Assembly: GCF_019793465.1 (NCBI RefSeq)
Contig: NZ_JAILYJ010000002.1
Coordinates: forward strand, 1 to 64,000
Direction: 5' to 3'
DNA length: 64,000 bases
From: Rhizobium croatiense
Lineage (GTDB): Bacteria > Pseudomonadota > Alphaproteobacteria > Rhizobiales > Rhizobiaceae
Made by a program: the position numbers and the translations under genes. The notes under the pieces are model-generated. The model saw only the letters and a program-made list of their open reading frames with translations, did not search any database and was not told where the DNA came from. This document shows, piece by piece, positions 57,273 to 64,000 of this stretch (within the stretch, counting starts at the first letter, position 1; each line of letters starts with the position of its first letter).

Positions 57273-58448
57273 TTACTCGACGATCGAGGCAACGATACCG
57301 GCGCCGACGGTGCGGCCGCCTTCGCGGATCGCGAAGCGCAGCTTTTCTTCCATCGCGATCGGAACGATCAGCTCGACGGCAACCGTGACGTTGTCGCCCG
57401 GCATGACCATTTCCGTGCCTTCCGGCAGCGTGACGATGCCGGTCACGTCGGTCGTGCGGAAGTAGAACTGCGGACGGTAGTTGGTGAAGAACGGCGTATG
57501 GCGGCCGCCCTCTTCCTTCGTCAGGATGTAGGCTTCAGCCATGAACTTCTTGTGCGGCTTGACCGAACCCGGCTTGCACAGGATCTGGCCACGCTCGACG
57601 CCGTCACGGTTAACACCGCGAACCAGCGCGCCGATGTTGTCGCCAGCCTGGCCCTGGTCGAGCAGCTTGCGGAACATTTCAACGCCGGTCACCGTCGTCT
57701 TCGAGGTCGGACGGATGCCGACGATCTCGACTTCTTCGCCAACCTTGACAATGCCACGCTCGACGCGGCCGGTCACAACCGTGCCGCGGCCCGAGATCGA
57801 GAACACGTCTTCGATCGGCATCAGGAACGGCTGGTCGATCGGACGCTCAGGCGTCGGGATGTAGGCGTCGACCGCTGCCATCAGCTCGCGGATCGCGTCT
57901 TCACCGATCTTCTTGTCGCTATCTTCAAGAGCGGCAAGCGCCGAACCCTTGACGACCGGGATGTCGTCGCCCGGGAAGTCGTAGGACGACAGCAGTTCGC
58001 GAACTTCGAGCTCGACCAGTTCGAGCAGTTCGGCGTCGTCAACCTGGTCGACCTTGTTCAGGAACACCACGATCGCCGGAACGCCAACCTGGCGGGCCAG
58101 CAGAATGTGTTCGCGCGTCTGCGGCATCGGGCCGTCAGCGGCCGAGCACACCAGGATCGCGCCGTCCATCTGGGCAGCACCGGTGATCATGTTCTTCACG
58201 TAGTCGGCATGGCCGGGGCAGTCGACGTGCGCGTAGTGGCGGGCCGGCGTCTCATATTCGACATGCGCCGTCGAGATGGTGATGCCGCGCGCCTTCTCTT
58301 CCGGAGCCGCGTCGATCTGGTCGTACGCCTTGAACTCACCGAAGTACTTCGTGATCGCTGCCGTCAGAGACGTCTTGCCGTGGTCAACGTGGCCGATCGT
58401 GCCAATGTTGACGTGCGGCTTGTTGCGCTCAAACTTACTCTTTGCCAT
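57273..58448 (-). CDS. tufB: Elongation factor Tu (second copy)
   Basis: A 391-residue EF-Tu identical in protein to the str-operon copy at 38025-39200. The reading shows about five base differences over 1176 bp, all silent. G1 [16 protein letters not shown] through G4 NKVDQVDD are as in the first copy. Flanking DNA differs, so identity stops at the gene borders. It lies 335 bp downstream of tRNA-Tyr and tRNA-Gly, on the same strand, and probably shares their transcript, as in the classical tRNA-tufB operon. Confidence 0.99.
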   Translation of the reverse strand: MAKSKFERNKPHVNIGTIGHVDHGKTSLTAAITKYFGEFKAYDQIDAAPEEKARGITISTAHVEYETPARHYAHVDCPGHADYVKNMITGAAQMDGAILVCSAADGPMPQTREHILLARQVGVPAIVVFLNKVDQVDDAELLELVELEVRELLSSYDFPGDDIPVVKGSALAALEDSDKKIGEDAIRELMAAVDAYIPTPERPIDQPFLMPIEDVFSISGRGTVVTGRVERGIVKVGEEVEIVGIRPTSKTTVTGVEMFRKLLDQGQAGDNIGALVRGVNRDGVERGQILCKPGSVKPHKKFMAEAYILTKEEGGRHTPFFTNYRPQFYFRTTDVTGIVTLPEGTEMVMPGDNVTVAVELIVPIAMEEKLRFAIREGGRTVGAGIVASIVE

Positions 58449-58783
58449 TTGAATGCTTCCTGTGAACGAAATGGTGGCCCCGGCGAACCGGTTTAGTGCC
58501 GCCGTTTAAGGCTTTCGGCGAAATTGCGCAAGACTTAATTGCAGACGCCATTCTTGGCGTGAAGGCGCATATGGGAGACAATTCGCCGCCTGCAAGGCGA
58601 TTCGCCGCAGCCCCCTCAAAAATCGCTGAAATCCCAGAGAAAATTGCCTGCACAACAAGAGAAGAGCACTGGACGCTGGGCGTCGAGCGCCCTCACCTGC
58701 CAGACGATCGCCGCCATTGTCGGCGTCCGAAACATAATCGGCATCGCCGCGGCAGCGGTCGTATCAACGGACTTCCGGAAAAC
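58449..58783. other. tRNA-Gly to tuf spacer
   Basis: A 335-bp stretch without a convincing gene. It holds short repeats (CGCCA/TGGCG at 58547-58560) and, on the minus strand, CTTGCGC followed by TTAAAC near 58515-58540, a possible extra tuf promoter of weak quality. The transcript from tRNA-Tyr would cross it. Confidence 0.45.
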
Positions 58784-58857
58784 TGGAGCGGGTAGCGGGA
58801 ATCGAACCCGCGTATTCAGCTTGGAAGGCTGCTGCTCTACCATTGAGCTATACCCGC
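58784..58857 (-). tRNA. tRNA-Gly (TCC)
   Basis: A 74-base tRNA. The acceptor GCGGGTA pairs with TACCCGC, the anticodon loop CTTCCAA gives TCC, the T loop is GTTCGAT, and 3' CCA is encoded. It lies 24 bp after tRNA-Tyr. Confidence 0.97.
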
Positions 58858-58881
58858 GGGATGGTCCGATCCGATGACGAA

Positions 58882-58966
58882 TGGTGGAGAGAGTTGGATT
58901 TGAACCAACGTAGGCTGAGCCAACGGATTTACAGTCCGTCCCCTTTAACCACTCGGGCATCTCTCC
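58882..58966 (-). tRNA. tRNA-Tyr (GTA)
   Basis: An 85-base class II tRNA with a long variable arm. The acceptor GGAGAGA pairs with TCTCTCC, the anticodon loop CTGTAAA gives GTA, and 3' CCA is encoded. It is the first tRNA behind the promoter at 59037. Confidence 0.97.
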
Positions 58967-59036
58967 AGTTTTCGTCCGGATCGTTAGACCAAGTTCGTCA
59001 GACTTCGAAGCGTTGCCGCCCGTCGTCTGCGCCGCG

Positions 59037-59065
59037 TATATGACCGGAGCATTTCCGTCTGTCAA
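59037..59065 (-). promoter_or_regulatory. Strong promoter of tRNA-Tyr-Gly-tuf
   Basis: On the minus strand a perfect TTGACA (59060-59065) is followed after exactly 17 bases by CATATA (59037-59042). It lies about 70 bp upstream of the tRNA-Tyr 5' end. Confidence 0.75.
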
Positions 59066-59167
59066 CACGATGACAACGGAAAAAACACGAAAAATTTCAT
59101 TCGCCGCCGAAAGTCGGCATATGAAAGAAAGCCTATGCGGCAGCCAACGCCATAGCTATAAAGCCGC

Positions 59168-60058
59168 ATGAGCAAAGACAAGAAATCCGGCGGCAAGGCC
59201 GCAGCAGACCCATCCGCCAAGGATACGCATTACGCCAATCTCAGGCGTGCGCACCGCGACGCCAAGCGCGAACGCGGCGAGATCCCGACACCCCAGCCGC
59301 AGAAGCGCAAGCGTGGGCCCGAGGATTGGAAGCCGCCGGCGTTGGCGCCCGACCAGGTCTATCTTTACGGCCTGCATACGGTACGCGCAGCGCTCGACAA
59401 TCCCGAGCGCAAGAAGATCAAACTCTCCGTGACGCAGAACGCGCTCGCGCGGCTTGAAATCGACGTCGAGACACTCGGCATTGCCTTCGAGATCGTCTCG
59501 CCGCACGAAATCGACAAGGTGCTCGGCCCCGAGGCGATCCATCAGGGGGTCATACTGGAGACACGGCCGCTGCCGGTGCGCCGGCTCGAAGCGCTGAAGG
59601 ACAGCCCGCTCCTGCTCGTCCTCGACCAGGTGACCGATCCGCATAATGTCGGCGCGATCATGCGCTCGGCGGTCGCCTTCAATGCCGGGGCGGTGATCAC
59701 CACCCAGAGACATAGCCCGACCGAGTCGGGCGTGCTCGCCAAGTCCGCCTCCGGCGCGCTCGAACTGATCCCCTATATACAGATCACCAATCTCGCCGAT
59801 GCGCTTGGCGAATTGCACAAGCTCGGTTTCTCCACCATCGGCCTCGATTCGGAAGGGCCGGCGCCGCTCGAAGGCACGTTTTCGGGCGACAAGGTGGCAC
59901 TGGTGCTCGGCTCGGAGGGCAAGGGGCTCAGGCAGAAAACACGTGAGACCGTGACCGCGCTCGCCCGCCTCGACATGCCGGGCGCGATCAAATCGCTGAA
60001 CGTGTCGAATGCGGCGGCGATCGCGCTTTACGCGGCGCGGCTTTACTTAAAGGCATAG
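59168..60058 (+). CDS. rlmB: 23S rRNA (guanosine-2'-O-)-methyltransferase RlmB-type
   Basis: A 296-residue SPOUT-fold TrmH-family methyltransferase. A Lys-rich N-terminus is followed by a substrate-binding domain (YLYGLHTVRAALDNPERKKI) and the knotted domain with LDQVTDPHNVGAIMRSAVAF near residue 160, LVLGSEGKGLR near 245 and SLNVSNAAAIALYAAR at the end. By family it methylates the 2'-O of a 23S guanosine (2251 in E. coli). It runs divergently from the tRNA-tuf unit. Another RNA target cannot be excluded. Confidence 0.93.
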   Translation: MSKDKKSGGKAAADPSAKDTHYANLRRAHRDAKRERGEIPTPQPQKRKRGPEDWKPPALAPDQVYLYGLHTVRAALDNPERKKIKLSVTQNALARLEIDVETLGIAFEIVSPHEIDKVLGPEAIHQGVILETRPLPVRRLEALKDSPLLLVLDQVTDPHNVGAIMRSAVAFNAGAVITTQRHSPTESGVLAKSASGALELIPYIQITNLADALGELHKLGFSTIGLDSEGPAPLEGTFSGDKVALVLGSEGKGLRQKTRETVTALARLDMPGAIKSLNVSNAAAIALYAARLYLKA

Positions 60059-60065
60059 GCTGGCC

Positions 60066-60203
60066 ATGGGCCGCGGCAGGCTGACGCTGATGAGCTATGA
60101 CGGTGCGTCGCTTGGCTTCCACATGCGCGCCGACGGCAATTTCGACAAGTCCAGGGAAGAAGGCGGCAAGCCGCTTTCAGTCGTGCGCCGCGACGCGGTC
60201 TAG
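60066..60203 (+). CDS. Possible small protein, 45 residues
   Basis: A short frame starting MGRGRLTLMSYDGASLGFHM, immediately after rlmB. It lacks a good ribosome site and family. It could be a gene remnant or a spurious frame. Confidence 0.25.
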   Translation: MGRGRLTLMSYDGASLGFHMRADGNFDKSREEGGKPLSVVRRDAV

Positions 60204-60369
60204 CCCTTCTTTATGCATGTCGTTGTCCCGGAACCGGTGTACACTTCCAGGCGACATGCATTAGACAGGAGAAATCCACTTTTGCCTTGGAATGACCTTC
60301 TGGAGCACTATGATCGGGCGGCGATCGATCGTAGCGACCGGTCACAAGCAAGAAGGAGTGATCCCCATC

Positions 60370-60528
60370 ATGGCCATTCGACCGCTGATTTTCGGTATCC
60401 TGTTCATCGCGGTCTTTGTGGGAATCATCCTCAGCATCATCTGGGTGGACACCTCGCATCCGGTCCACCAGCCCGATCCTTTGTCGCCGATGACACCCGG
60501 CCCCGCGACGCCGGGACCGGTGCAATAG
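60370..60528 (+). CDS. Small membrane protein with Pro-rich tail, 52 residues
   Basis: MAIRPLIFGILFIAVFVGII then LSIIWVDTSHPVHQPDPLSP: one N-terminal hydrophobic helix, then a short Pro/Thr-rich tail. AAGGAG lies 11 bases before ATG 60370. No family recognised. A second small hydrophobic gene follows at 60592. Confidence 0.55.
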   Translation: MAIRPLIFGILFIAVFVGIILSIIWVDTSHPVHQPDPLSPMTPGPATPGPVQ

Positions 60529-60591
60529 GCCGAGAGGAACGCCGGACGGCGATTGCGCGTTCATCCCCAACCGAACGAGGATTGAACGCTC

Positions 60592-60729
60592 ATGCGCATA
60601 ATGATCGCCGTCGTCGCCTTCATGGTCGCCTCCGTTCTCAGCATCGCAATCCTGTCGCCTTCCGGCGCCGGCCAAACCGGCAAGAGCGACAGGATCGAGG
60701 CAAGCGTCAACGAGCCAGGCCCCCATTGA
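60592..60729 (+). CDS. Small exported or membrane protein, 45 residues
   Basis: A frame of 45 codons starting MRIMIAVVAFMVASVLSIAI, with a signal-peptide-like helix and a short polar tail (KSDRIEASVNEPGPH). GAGGA lies about 10 bases upstream of ATG. No family recognised. Tandem with the preceding small gene, it may share its transcript. Confidence 0.5.
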   Translation: MRIMIAVVAFMVASVLSIAILSPSGAGQTGKSDRIEASVNEPGPH

Positions 60730-60759
60730 GCTGACGGCCTGGGCGATTCGCAACGGCGC

Positions 60760-61092
60760 TCAGCCGCGATAGAGCCAGAAGGGGACATCGCGATCGCGAT
60801 AGCGCCACTCGCGGCGTTCCTGCCACCGCTCGGCACGCCACCGCCGCCAGCGGCGGTCATCATCGCGCCAGTCGGAGCGGCGCCAATCGCGCCGATCGCG
60901 CCAGCCACGGTCGCCACGCCAGTCACCGTCATCACGCCAACGATCGCCTCGCCAGCTGTCGCGAATTTGGACGACATCTCCCTGCGCCGTCATCCCGGGC
61001 CGTTCGGCCGGCATGGCGGAAGCAGGTGCGACGGAGGCAAAAGCCGCACCGGCGGCAATGGTGGCGGTGAGAATAATGTGTGCGAGCTTCAT
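60760..61092 (-). CDS. Exported Arg/Trp/Asp-rich protein
   Basis: A 110-residue protein: signal peptide MKLAHIILTATIAAGAAFAS with cleavage near PASA, then a low-complexity mature part built from WRxDR/WRDDR-like units (RGDRWRDDGDWRGDRGWRDR). It is rich in Arg, Trp and Asp and ends VPFWLYRG. Proteins of this kind are frequent in the Rhizobiales, with no agreed role; metal or envelope binding is a guess. ATG 61092 is preferred; the frame extension to 61389 crosses tRNA-Thr. Confidence 0.8.
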   Translation of the reverse strand: MKLAHIILTATIAAGAAFASVAPASAMPAERPGMTAQGDVVQIRDSWRGDRWRDDGDWRGDRGWRDRRDWRRSDWRDDDRRWRRWRAERWQERREWRYRDRDVPFWLYRG

Positions 61093-61202
61093 GGCTGCTT
61101 CCTCATTGATGATGAGGAGACAATGTCCCGGAGCGGCTGAACTGCCGCTGAAGCAGTCCTTCAGCCAGGGTTCATCGAGGGACAGCGTATCGAAAAATAG
61201 GC

Positions 61203-61278
<76 letters not shown>

Positions 61279-61434
61279 AATAGCTGCCCAACTAACAGAT
61301 TCTGCGATCCTGTAAAGGAAAATCCGATCCCTGCGGACGGTCCGGCTTGGCGCCAAAACGCCGGGCCGTGCAAATCGGCCTTGTCGCAACGGCCTTTTAT
61401 CCTTTAGCTAGAGCAGCTTCACAAAGGGCATTAC

Positions 61435-62208
61435 ATGGGCCGTTCATTTCAGACGCTTTCGTTTATCGCCTCGCCGACGATGGAGGCGCTCGCCGCGCGC
61501 GAAGAGCTGATTCGCATCTATGGCGACGTGCCGCAGGACAAGGCGGACGTTATCGTCGCGCTCGGCGGCGATGGGTTCATGCTGCAGACGCTGCACAGCA
61601 CCATGAACTCCGGCAAGCTGGTCTACGGGATGAATCGCGGCTCGGTCGGTTTCCTGATGAACGACTACAGCACGGAACGGCTTCAGGAGCGCATCTGCGT
61701 CGCCGTCGAAAACGCCTTCCGGCCGCTGAAGATGACGACGGCCAATGCCGACGGCACCAATTCGACGGCCCTTGCCATTAATGAGGTCTATCTGTTCCGC
61801 CAGTCTTATCAGGCCGCCAATCTCAGGGTCGTGGTCGACGGGCACGTGCGCCTGGAGGAGCTGATCTGCGACGGGCTGATGGTGGCCACTCCAGCCGGAT
61901 CGACGGCCTACAATCTTTCCGCCCATGGCCCGATCCTGCCGCTCGAGGCGCCGCTGCTCGCCATGACACCGGTCAGCGCTTTCAGGCCGCGGCGCTGGCG
62001 GGGGGCTCTGCTTCCCAACAAGGTGACCGTCGATATCGACGTGCTCGAGCCGGTGAAGCGGCCGGTGAATGCGGTCGCCGACAATACCGAGGTCAAGTCG
62101 GTGCTGCATGTCCGCATCGCCCAGTCGGAGCATATGACGGCGCGCATCCTCTCCGATCCCGACCGCTCCTGGTCCGACCGTATTCTCGCCGAGCAGTTCA
62201 AGGATTGA
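61435..62208 (+). CDS. nadK: NAD kinase
   Basis: A 257-residue ATP-NAD kinase that makes NADP. The catalytic GGDG is in VIVALGGDGFMLQTLHSTMN near residue 45; NRGSVGFLMNDYS lies near 70, the NE motif is ALAINEVYLFRQ, and the Gly/Ser motif is VATPAGSTAYNLSAHGPILP. The short N-terminus is typical of the alphaproteobacterial form. It is followed by a gene 4 bp later and another that overlaps that gene's end, so the three appear to be co-transcribed. Confidence 0.97.
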   Translation: MGRSFQTLSFIASPTMEALAAREELIRIYGDVPQDKADVIVALGGDGFMLQTLHSTMNSGKLVYGMNRGSVGFLMNDYSTERLQERICVAVENAFRPLKMTTANADGTNSTALAINEVYLFRQSYQAANLRVVVDGHVRLEELICDGLMVATPAGSTAYNLSAHGPILPLEAPLLAMTPVSAFRPRRWRGALLPNKVTVDIDVLEPVKRPVNAVADNTEVKSVLHVRIAQSEHMTARILSDPDRSWSDRILAEQFKD

Positions 62209-62212
62209 GACG

Positions 62213-62716
62213 ATGGCAATGCGACGGATATTGATGACCACGATTTTCCTCGTCGGATGCTCGGCCGCCATCGCCGCTCCCGCTCAGGACGCCATCCTGC
62301 CGGCTTCGGTGATCTTTGCCACCAGCACCGGCTACTGGGAGGACGACGGCAACGCACCTGATATCGAGCGGGCGCCTTCCGCCGCCGAGAATGTTTCCGC
62401 CCCTCAGGGAAAGCGCCACGGCTACTACAAGCTCTTTGCCGTGCGCCAGCCGGATCGGACCTCGAAGGTCTATCTGCAGCAGATTGCCCAAACGGAGACC
62501 GGCCCGGCGATCGCCTCGAACATCGAGCTTCAGGAGATCAGCGACCTGAAGCCCTACGTGACCGATATACGCCCGGAGAATTCGAGCGGCATCAGCAAGC
62601 AACCCGGCCTCTTCGCCACCATCTATCTGAAGACCGACCCGGCGGCCGAGCCGGATGGCTGGACGGTGCTGATCGACGAACTCGGTGACATCACCATCGA
62701 GAAAGCGACCAATTGA
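62213..62716 (+). CDS. Exported protein of unknown function
   Basis: A 167-residue protein with a signal peptide (MRRILMTTIFLVGCSAAIAA, a Cys at position 16 could also suggest a lipoprotein). The mature part is beta-rich with HGYYKLFAVRQPDRTSKVYL and GWTVLIDELGDITIEKATN. No known domain recognised. It begins 4 bp after nadK and probably shares its transcript. Confidence 0.8.
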   Translation: MAMRRILMTTIFLVGCSAAIAAPAQDAILPASVIFATSTGYWEDDGNAPDIERAPSAAENVSAPQGKRHGYYKLFAVRQPDRTSKVYLQQIAQTETGPAIASNIELQEISDLKPYVTDIRPENSSGISKQPGLFATIYLKTDPAAEPDGWTVLIDELGDITIEKATN

Positions 62717-62748
62717 ACAGCGGCACGCTGTTTGCACAGGCTTGGACG

Positions 62749-63768
62749 ATGAAACTCGGCTTTCGTGACGGGGTACTTTACGACGACCAAAGACCGGACT
62801 GGGACGCAGCCAGCCCGAGGCCTGTCAGCTGGTCTCTGTGGTATCCGGCTGCCGATGACGCGCGGGAAAGCGACATTCGGGAACGAAGCTGGTTTCGCAA
62901 GGCGGCGGTCGCCCGCGACGCGCCGATTCGGCCGGCAAGCAGACCTTATCCCCTAGTCCTGCTGTCGCACGGCACCGGCGGATCGGCGGCGGGGCTGGAA
63001 TGGCTGGCGCGGCGCCTGGTCGAGCGCGGATTTGTTGCGCTCGGCGTCAACCATCACGGCAATACCGGCGTCGAACCCTACCGCGCCGAAGGGTTTGCCT
63101 GTCTCTGGGAACGGGCGCCGGACCTAAGCCTGATGCTGGACCGCAGTCGCGACTGGCTCGGCGATCTCGCCGGCCGGATCGATACAACCCGTGCTTTTGC
63201 GGCCGGATTTTCGGCCGGAGCCTATAGTGTCATGCTACTTCTCGGCGCCGTCGCCCGGTTCTCGCAGTTCGAACCGTCGAGGCTGAAACCGGGTGGGCCG
63301 CGCGGCCCAAGGGAATTTCCCGACCTTGCCGATCATATCCCCTCGTTGCTGCGTGAGAGCGATGTGTTTCGCCAGTCCTGGTCCCGCATGTCGCAATCCT
63401 ATCGTGACGACAGGATCAAGGCCGCGCTCCTCTGCGCGCCGGGTCGCTCCGTTCTCGGTTTCAGCGAGGATAGTCTGAAAACGGTCGAGACACCCGTTTT
63501 TATCCTGGTCGGCGATGCCGACAGGGCCGCACCGGCCGAGGAATGTTCTGCATGGCTGCATGCGCGGCTGGCGCGCAGCGCGTTGAAGATCTTCAGCGGC
63601 GGCCTCGGGCATTATGTCTTCGTACCGGAGGGCACGGGATTAGGCTTTGCCTTTGCGGCCGACCTCTTTACCGATCCCCCTGATATCGAGCGCGCAGCCA
63701 TTCATGACGAAACTGCCGATCTGTCGGCAGCGCTGTTTCAGGGCGGTGACATGCGCGCAATCGCCTGA
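62749..63768 (+). CDS. Alpha/beta hydrolase (dienelactone-hydrolase-like)
   Basis: About 339 residues without a clear signal peptide. Fold landmarks: LVLLSHGTGGSAAGLEWLAR near residue 75, NHHGNTG near 105, the nucleophile in AFAAGFSAGAYSVMLLLGAV near 160, FILVGDADRAAPAEE near 260, and the His in GGLGHYVFVPEG near 285. It is cytoplasmic unless the start is elsewhere. ATG 62749 is chosen; a TTG at 62713 would overlap the preceding gene. It ends just before a strong terminator. Confidence 0.87.
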   Translation: MKLGFRDGVLYDDQRPDWDAASPRPVSWSLWYPAADDARESDIRERSWFRKAAVARDAPIRPASRPYPLVLLSHGTGGSAAGLEWLARRLVERGFVALGVNHHGNTGVEPYRAEGFACLWERAPDLSLMLDRSRDWLGDLAGRIDTTRAFAAGFSAGAYSVMLLLGAVARFSQFEPSRLKPGGPRGPREFPDLADHIPSLLRESDVFRQSWSRMSQSYRDDRIKAALLCAPGRSVLGFSEDSLKTVETPVFILVGDADRAAPAEECSAWLHARLARSALKIFSGGLGHYVFVPEGTGLGFAFAADLFTDPPDIERAAIHDETADLSAALFQGGDMRAIA

Positions 63769-63771
63769 ACG

Positions 63772-63799
63772 AAGAAGGCCCCGTCTCCGGGGCCTTCTT
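63772..63799. terminator. Bidirectional terminator
   Basis: AAGAAGGCCCCG (63772-63783) pairs with CGGGGCCTTCTT (63788-63799) over TCTC, a 12-bp stem. It lies between the convergent hydrolase gene and prfB. Confidence 0.8.
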
Positions 63800-63823
63800 A
63801 TCATTCGATCTCGCTGCTGCCTG

Positions 63824-64000
63824 TCAGTCGACATCCTCGACGACCGCGTCGGCGGCGCCGCTGATGCGGTGAGCAAGGGCCGCTTCCATGAATTCGTTCA
63901 GATCGCCGTCCAGCACATCGTCCGGTGCGCTGCTGGCGACGCCGGTGCGCAGGTCCTTGACCAGCTGGTAGGGCTGCAGCACGTAGGAGCGGATTTGGTG
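63824..64000 (-). CDS. prfB: Peptide chain release factor 2, C-terminal part
   Basis: The last 58 residues and stop of RF2: [20 protein letters not shown] then [20 protein letters not shown], closely matching the RF2 C-terminus. RF2 reads UGA and UAA stops. The catalytic GGQ and the programmed frameshift, if any, lie beyond the window end. Confidence 0.93.
   Translation of the reverse strand, partial: HQIRSYVLQPYQLVKDLRTGVASSAPDDVLDGDLNEFMEAALAHRISGAADAVVEDVD

Noticed and set aside
58616..58744. A 42-codon minus-strand frame between tRNA-Gly and tuf
   Set aside because: No ribosome site, unusual composition and it would overlap leader RNA; likely chance.

Overview
The window looks like a chromosomal segment of a Rhizobium of the R. 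etli / R. leguminosarum type. Evidence: high GC, an alphaproteobacterial order of ribosomal genes, an alpha operon without rpsD, two mosaic palindromic intergenic repeats of a kind common in rhizobial genomes, and protein sequences close to those I know from the Rhizobiaceae. The species call is inference; no 16S gene is present.

Left part (1-22.9 kb), accessory and housekeeping metabolism. A minus-strand catabolic operon, lacI-type regulator > CoA-transferase > enoyl-CoA hydratase > aldehyde dehydrogenase, is followed by the gene for a sugar-type ABC binding protein that runs off the window start. The regulator's promoter holds a 14-bp palindrome exactly in its -35/-10 spacer and a near copy 105 bp upstream. 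Then come a small unknown protein, a soluble PAS histidine kinase without a partner, an AhpD-like protein, an exported esterase, a nucleoside 2-deoxyribosyltransferase, a LysR/SDR divergent pair, an exported alpha/beta hydrolase, a DUF1883 protein, rarA and a Do/Deg protease in one operon, DUF1232 and LprI-like proteins, ilvD, msrPQ, DUF2809 and a VOC protein.

Central part (22.9-55.4 kb), all minus strand except one small gene: the joined str-S10-spc-alpha and secE-nusG-rplKAJL-rpoBC clusters. In transcription order: secE nusG rplK rplA rplJ rplL rpoB rpoC; then rpsL rpsG fusA tufA rpsJ rplC rplD rplW rplB rpsS rplV rpsC rplP rpmC rpsQ; rplN rplX rplE rpsN rpsH rplF rplR rpsE rpmD rplO; secY adk; rpsM rpsK rpoA rplQ. 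Thirty ribosomal proteins, both large RNA polymerase subunits, alpha, both elongation factors, the SecYE core and NusG are encoded. Hairpins sit at the joints: rplL/rpoB, tufA/rpsJ, rpsQ/rplN, rplO/secY, and after rpoC and rplQ. A 97-codon plus-strand gene lies between rpoC and rpsL.

Right part (55.6-64 kb): tRNA-Trp upstream of secE, a sugar-nucleotide-type epimerase, an unlisted 44-residue small membrane or secreted protein, a second tuf gene encoding a protein identical to the first, and tRNA-Gly and tRNA-Tyr behind a strong promoter. These are followed by rlmB, several small envelope proteins, tRNA-Thr, nadK with two downstream genes, and the 3' end of prfB. The order Thr-Tyr-Gly tRNA, tuf, (Trp), secE, nusG recalls the enterobacterial thrU-tyrU-glyT-thrT-tufB locus with later insertions.

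No CRISPR array, insertion sequence, prophage or rRNA operon was seen. I found no clearly new multi-gene system. The best leads are the looping-type LacI operators with their unsaturated-acid-like cassette, the small genes, and the operon-joint RNA structures.
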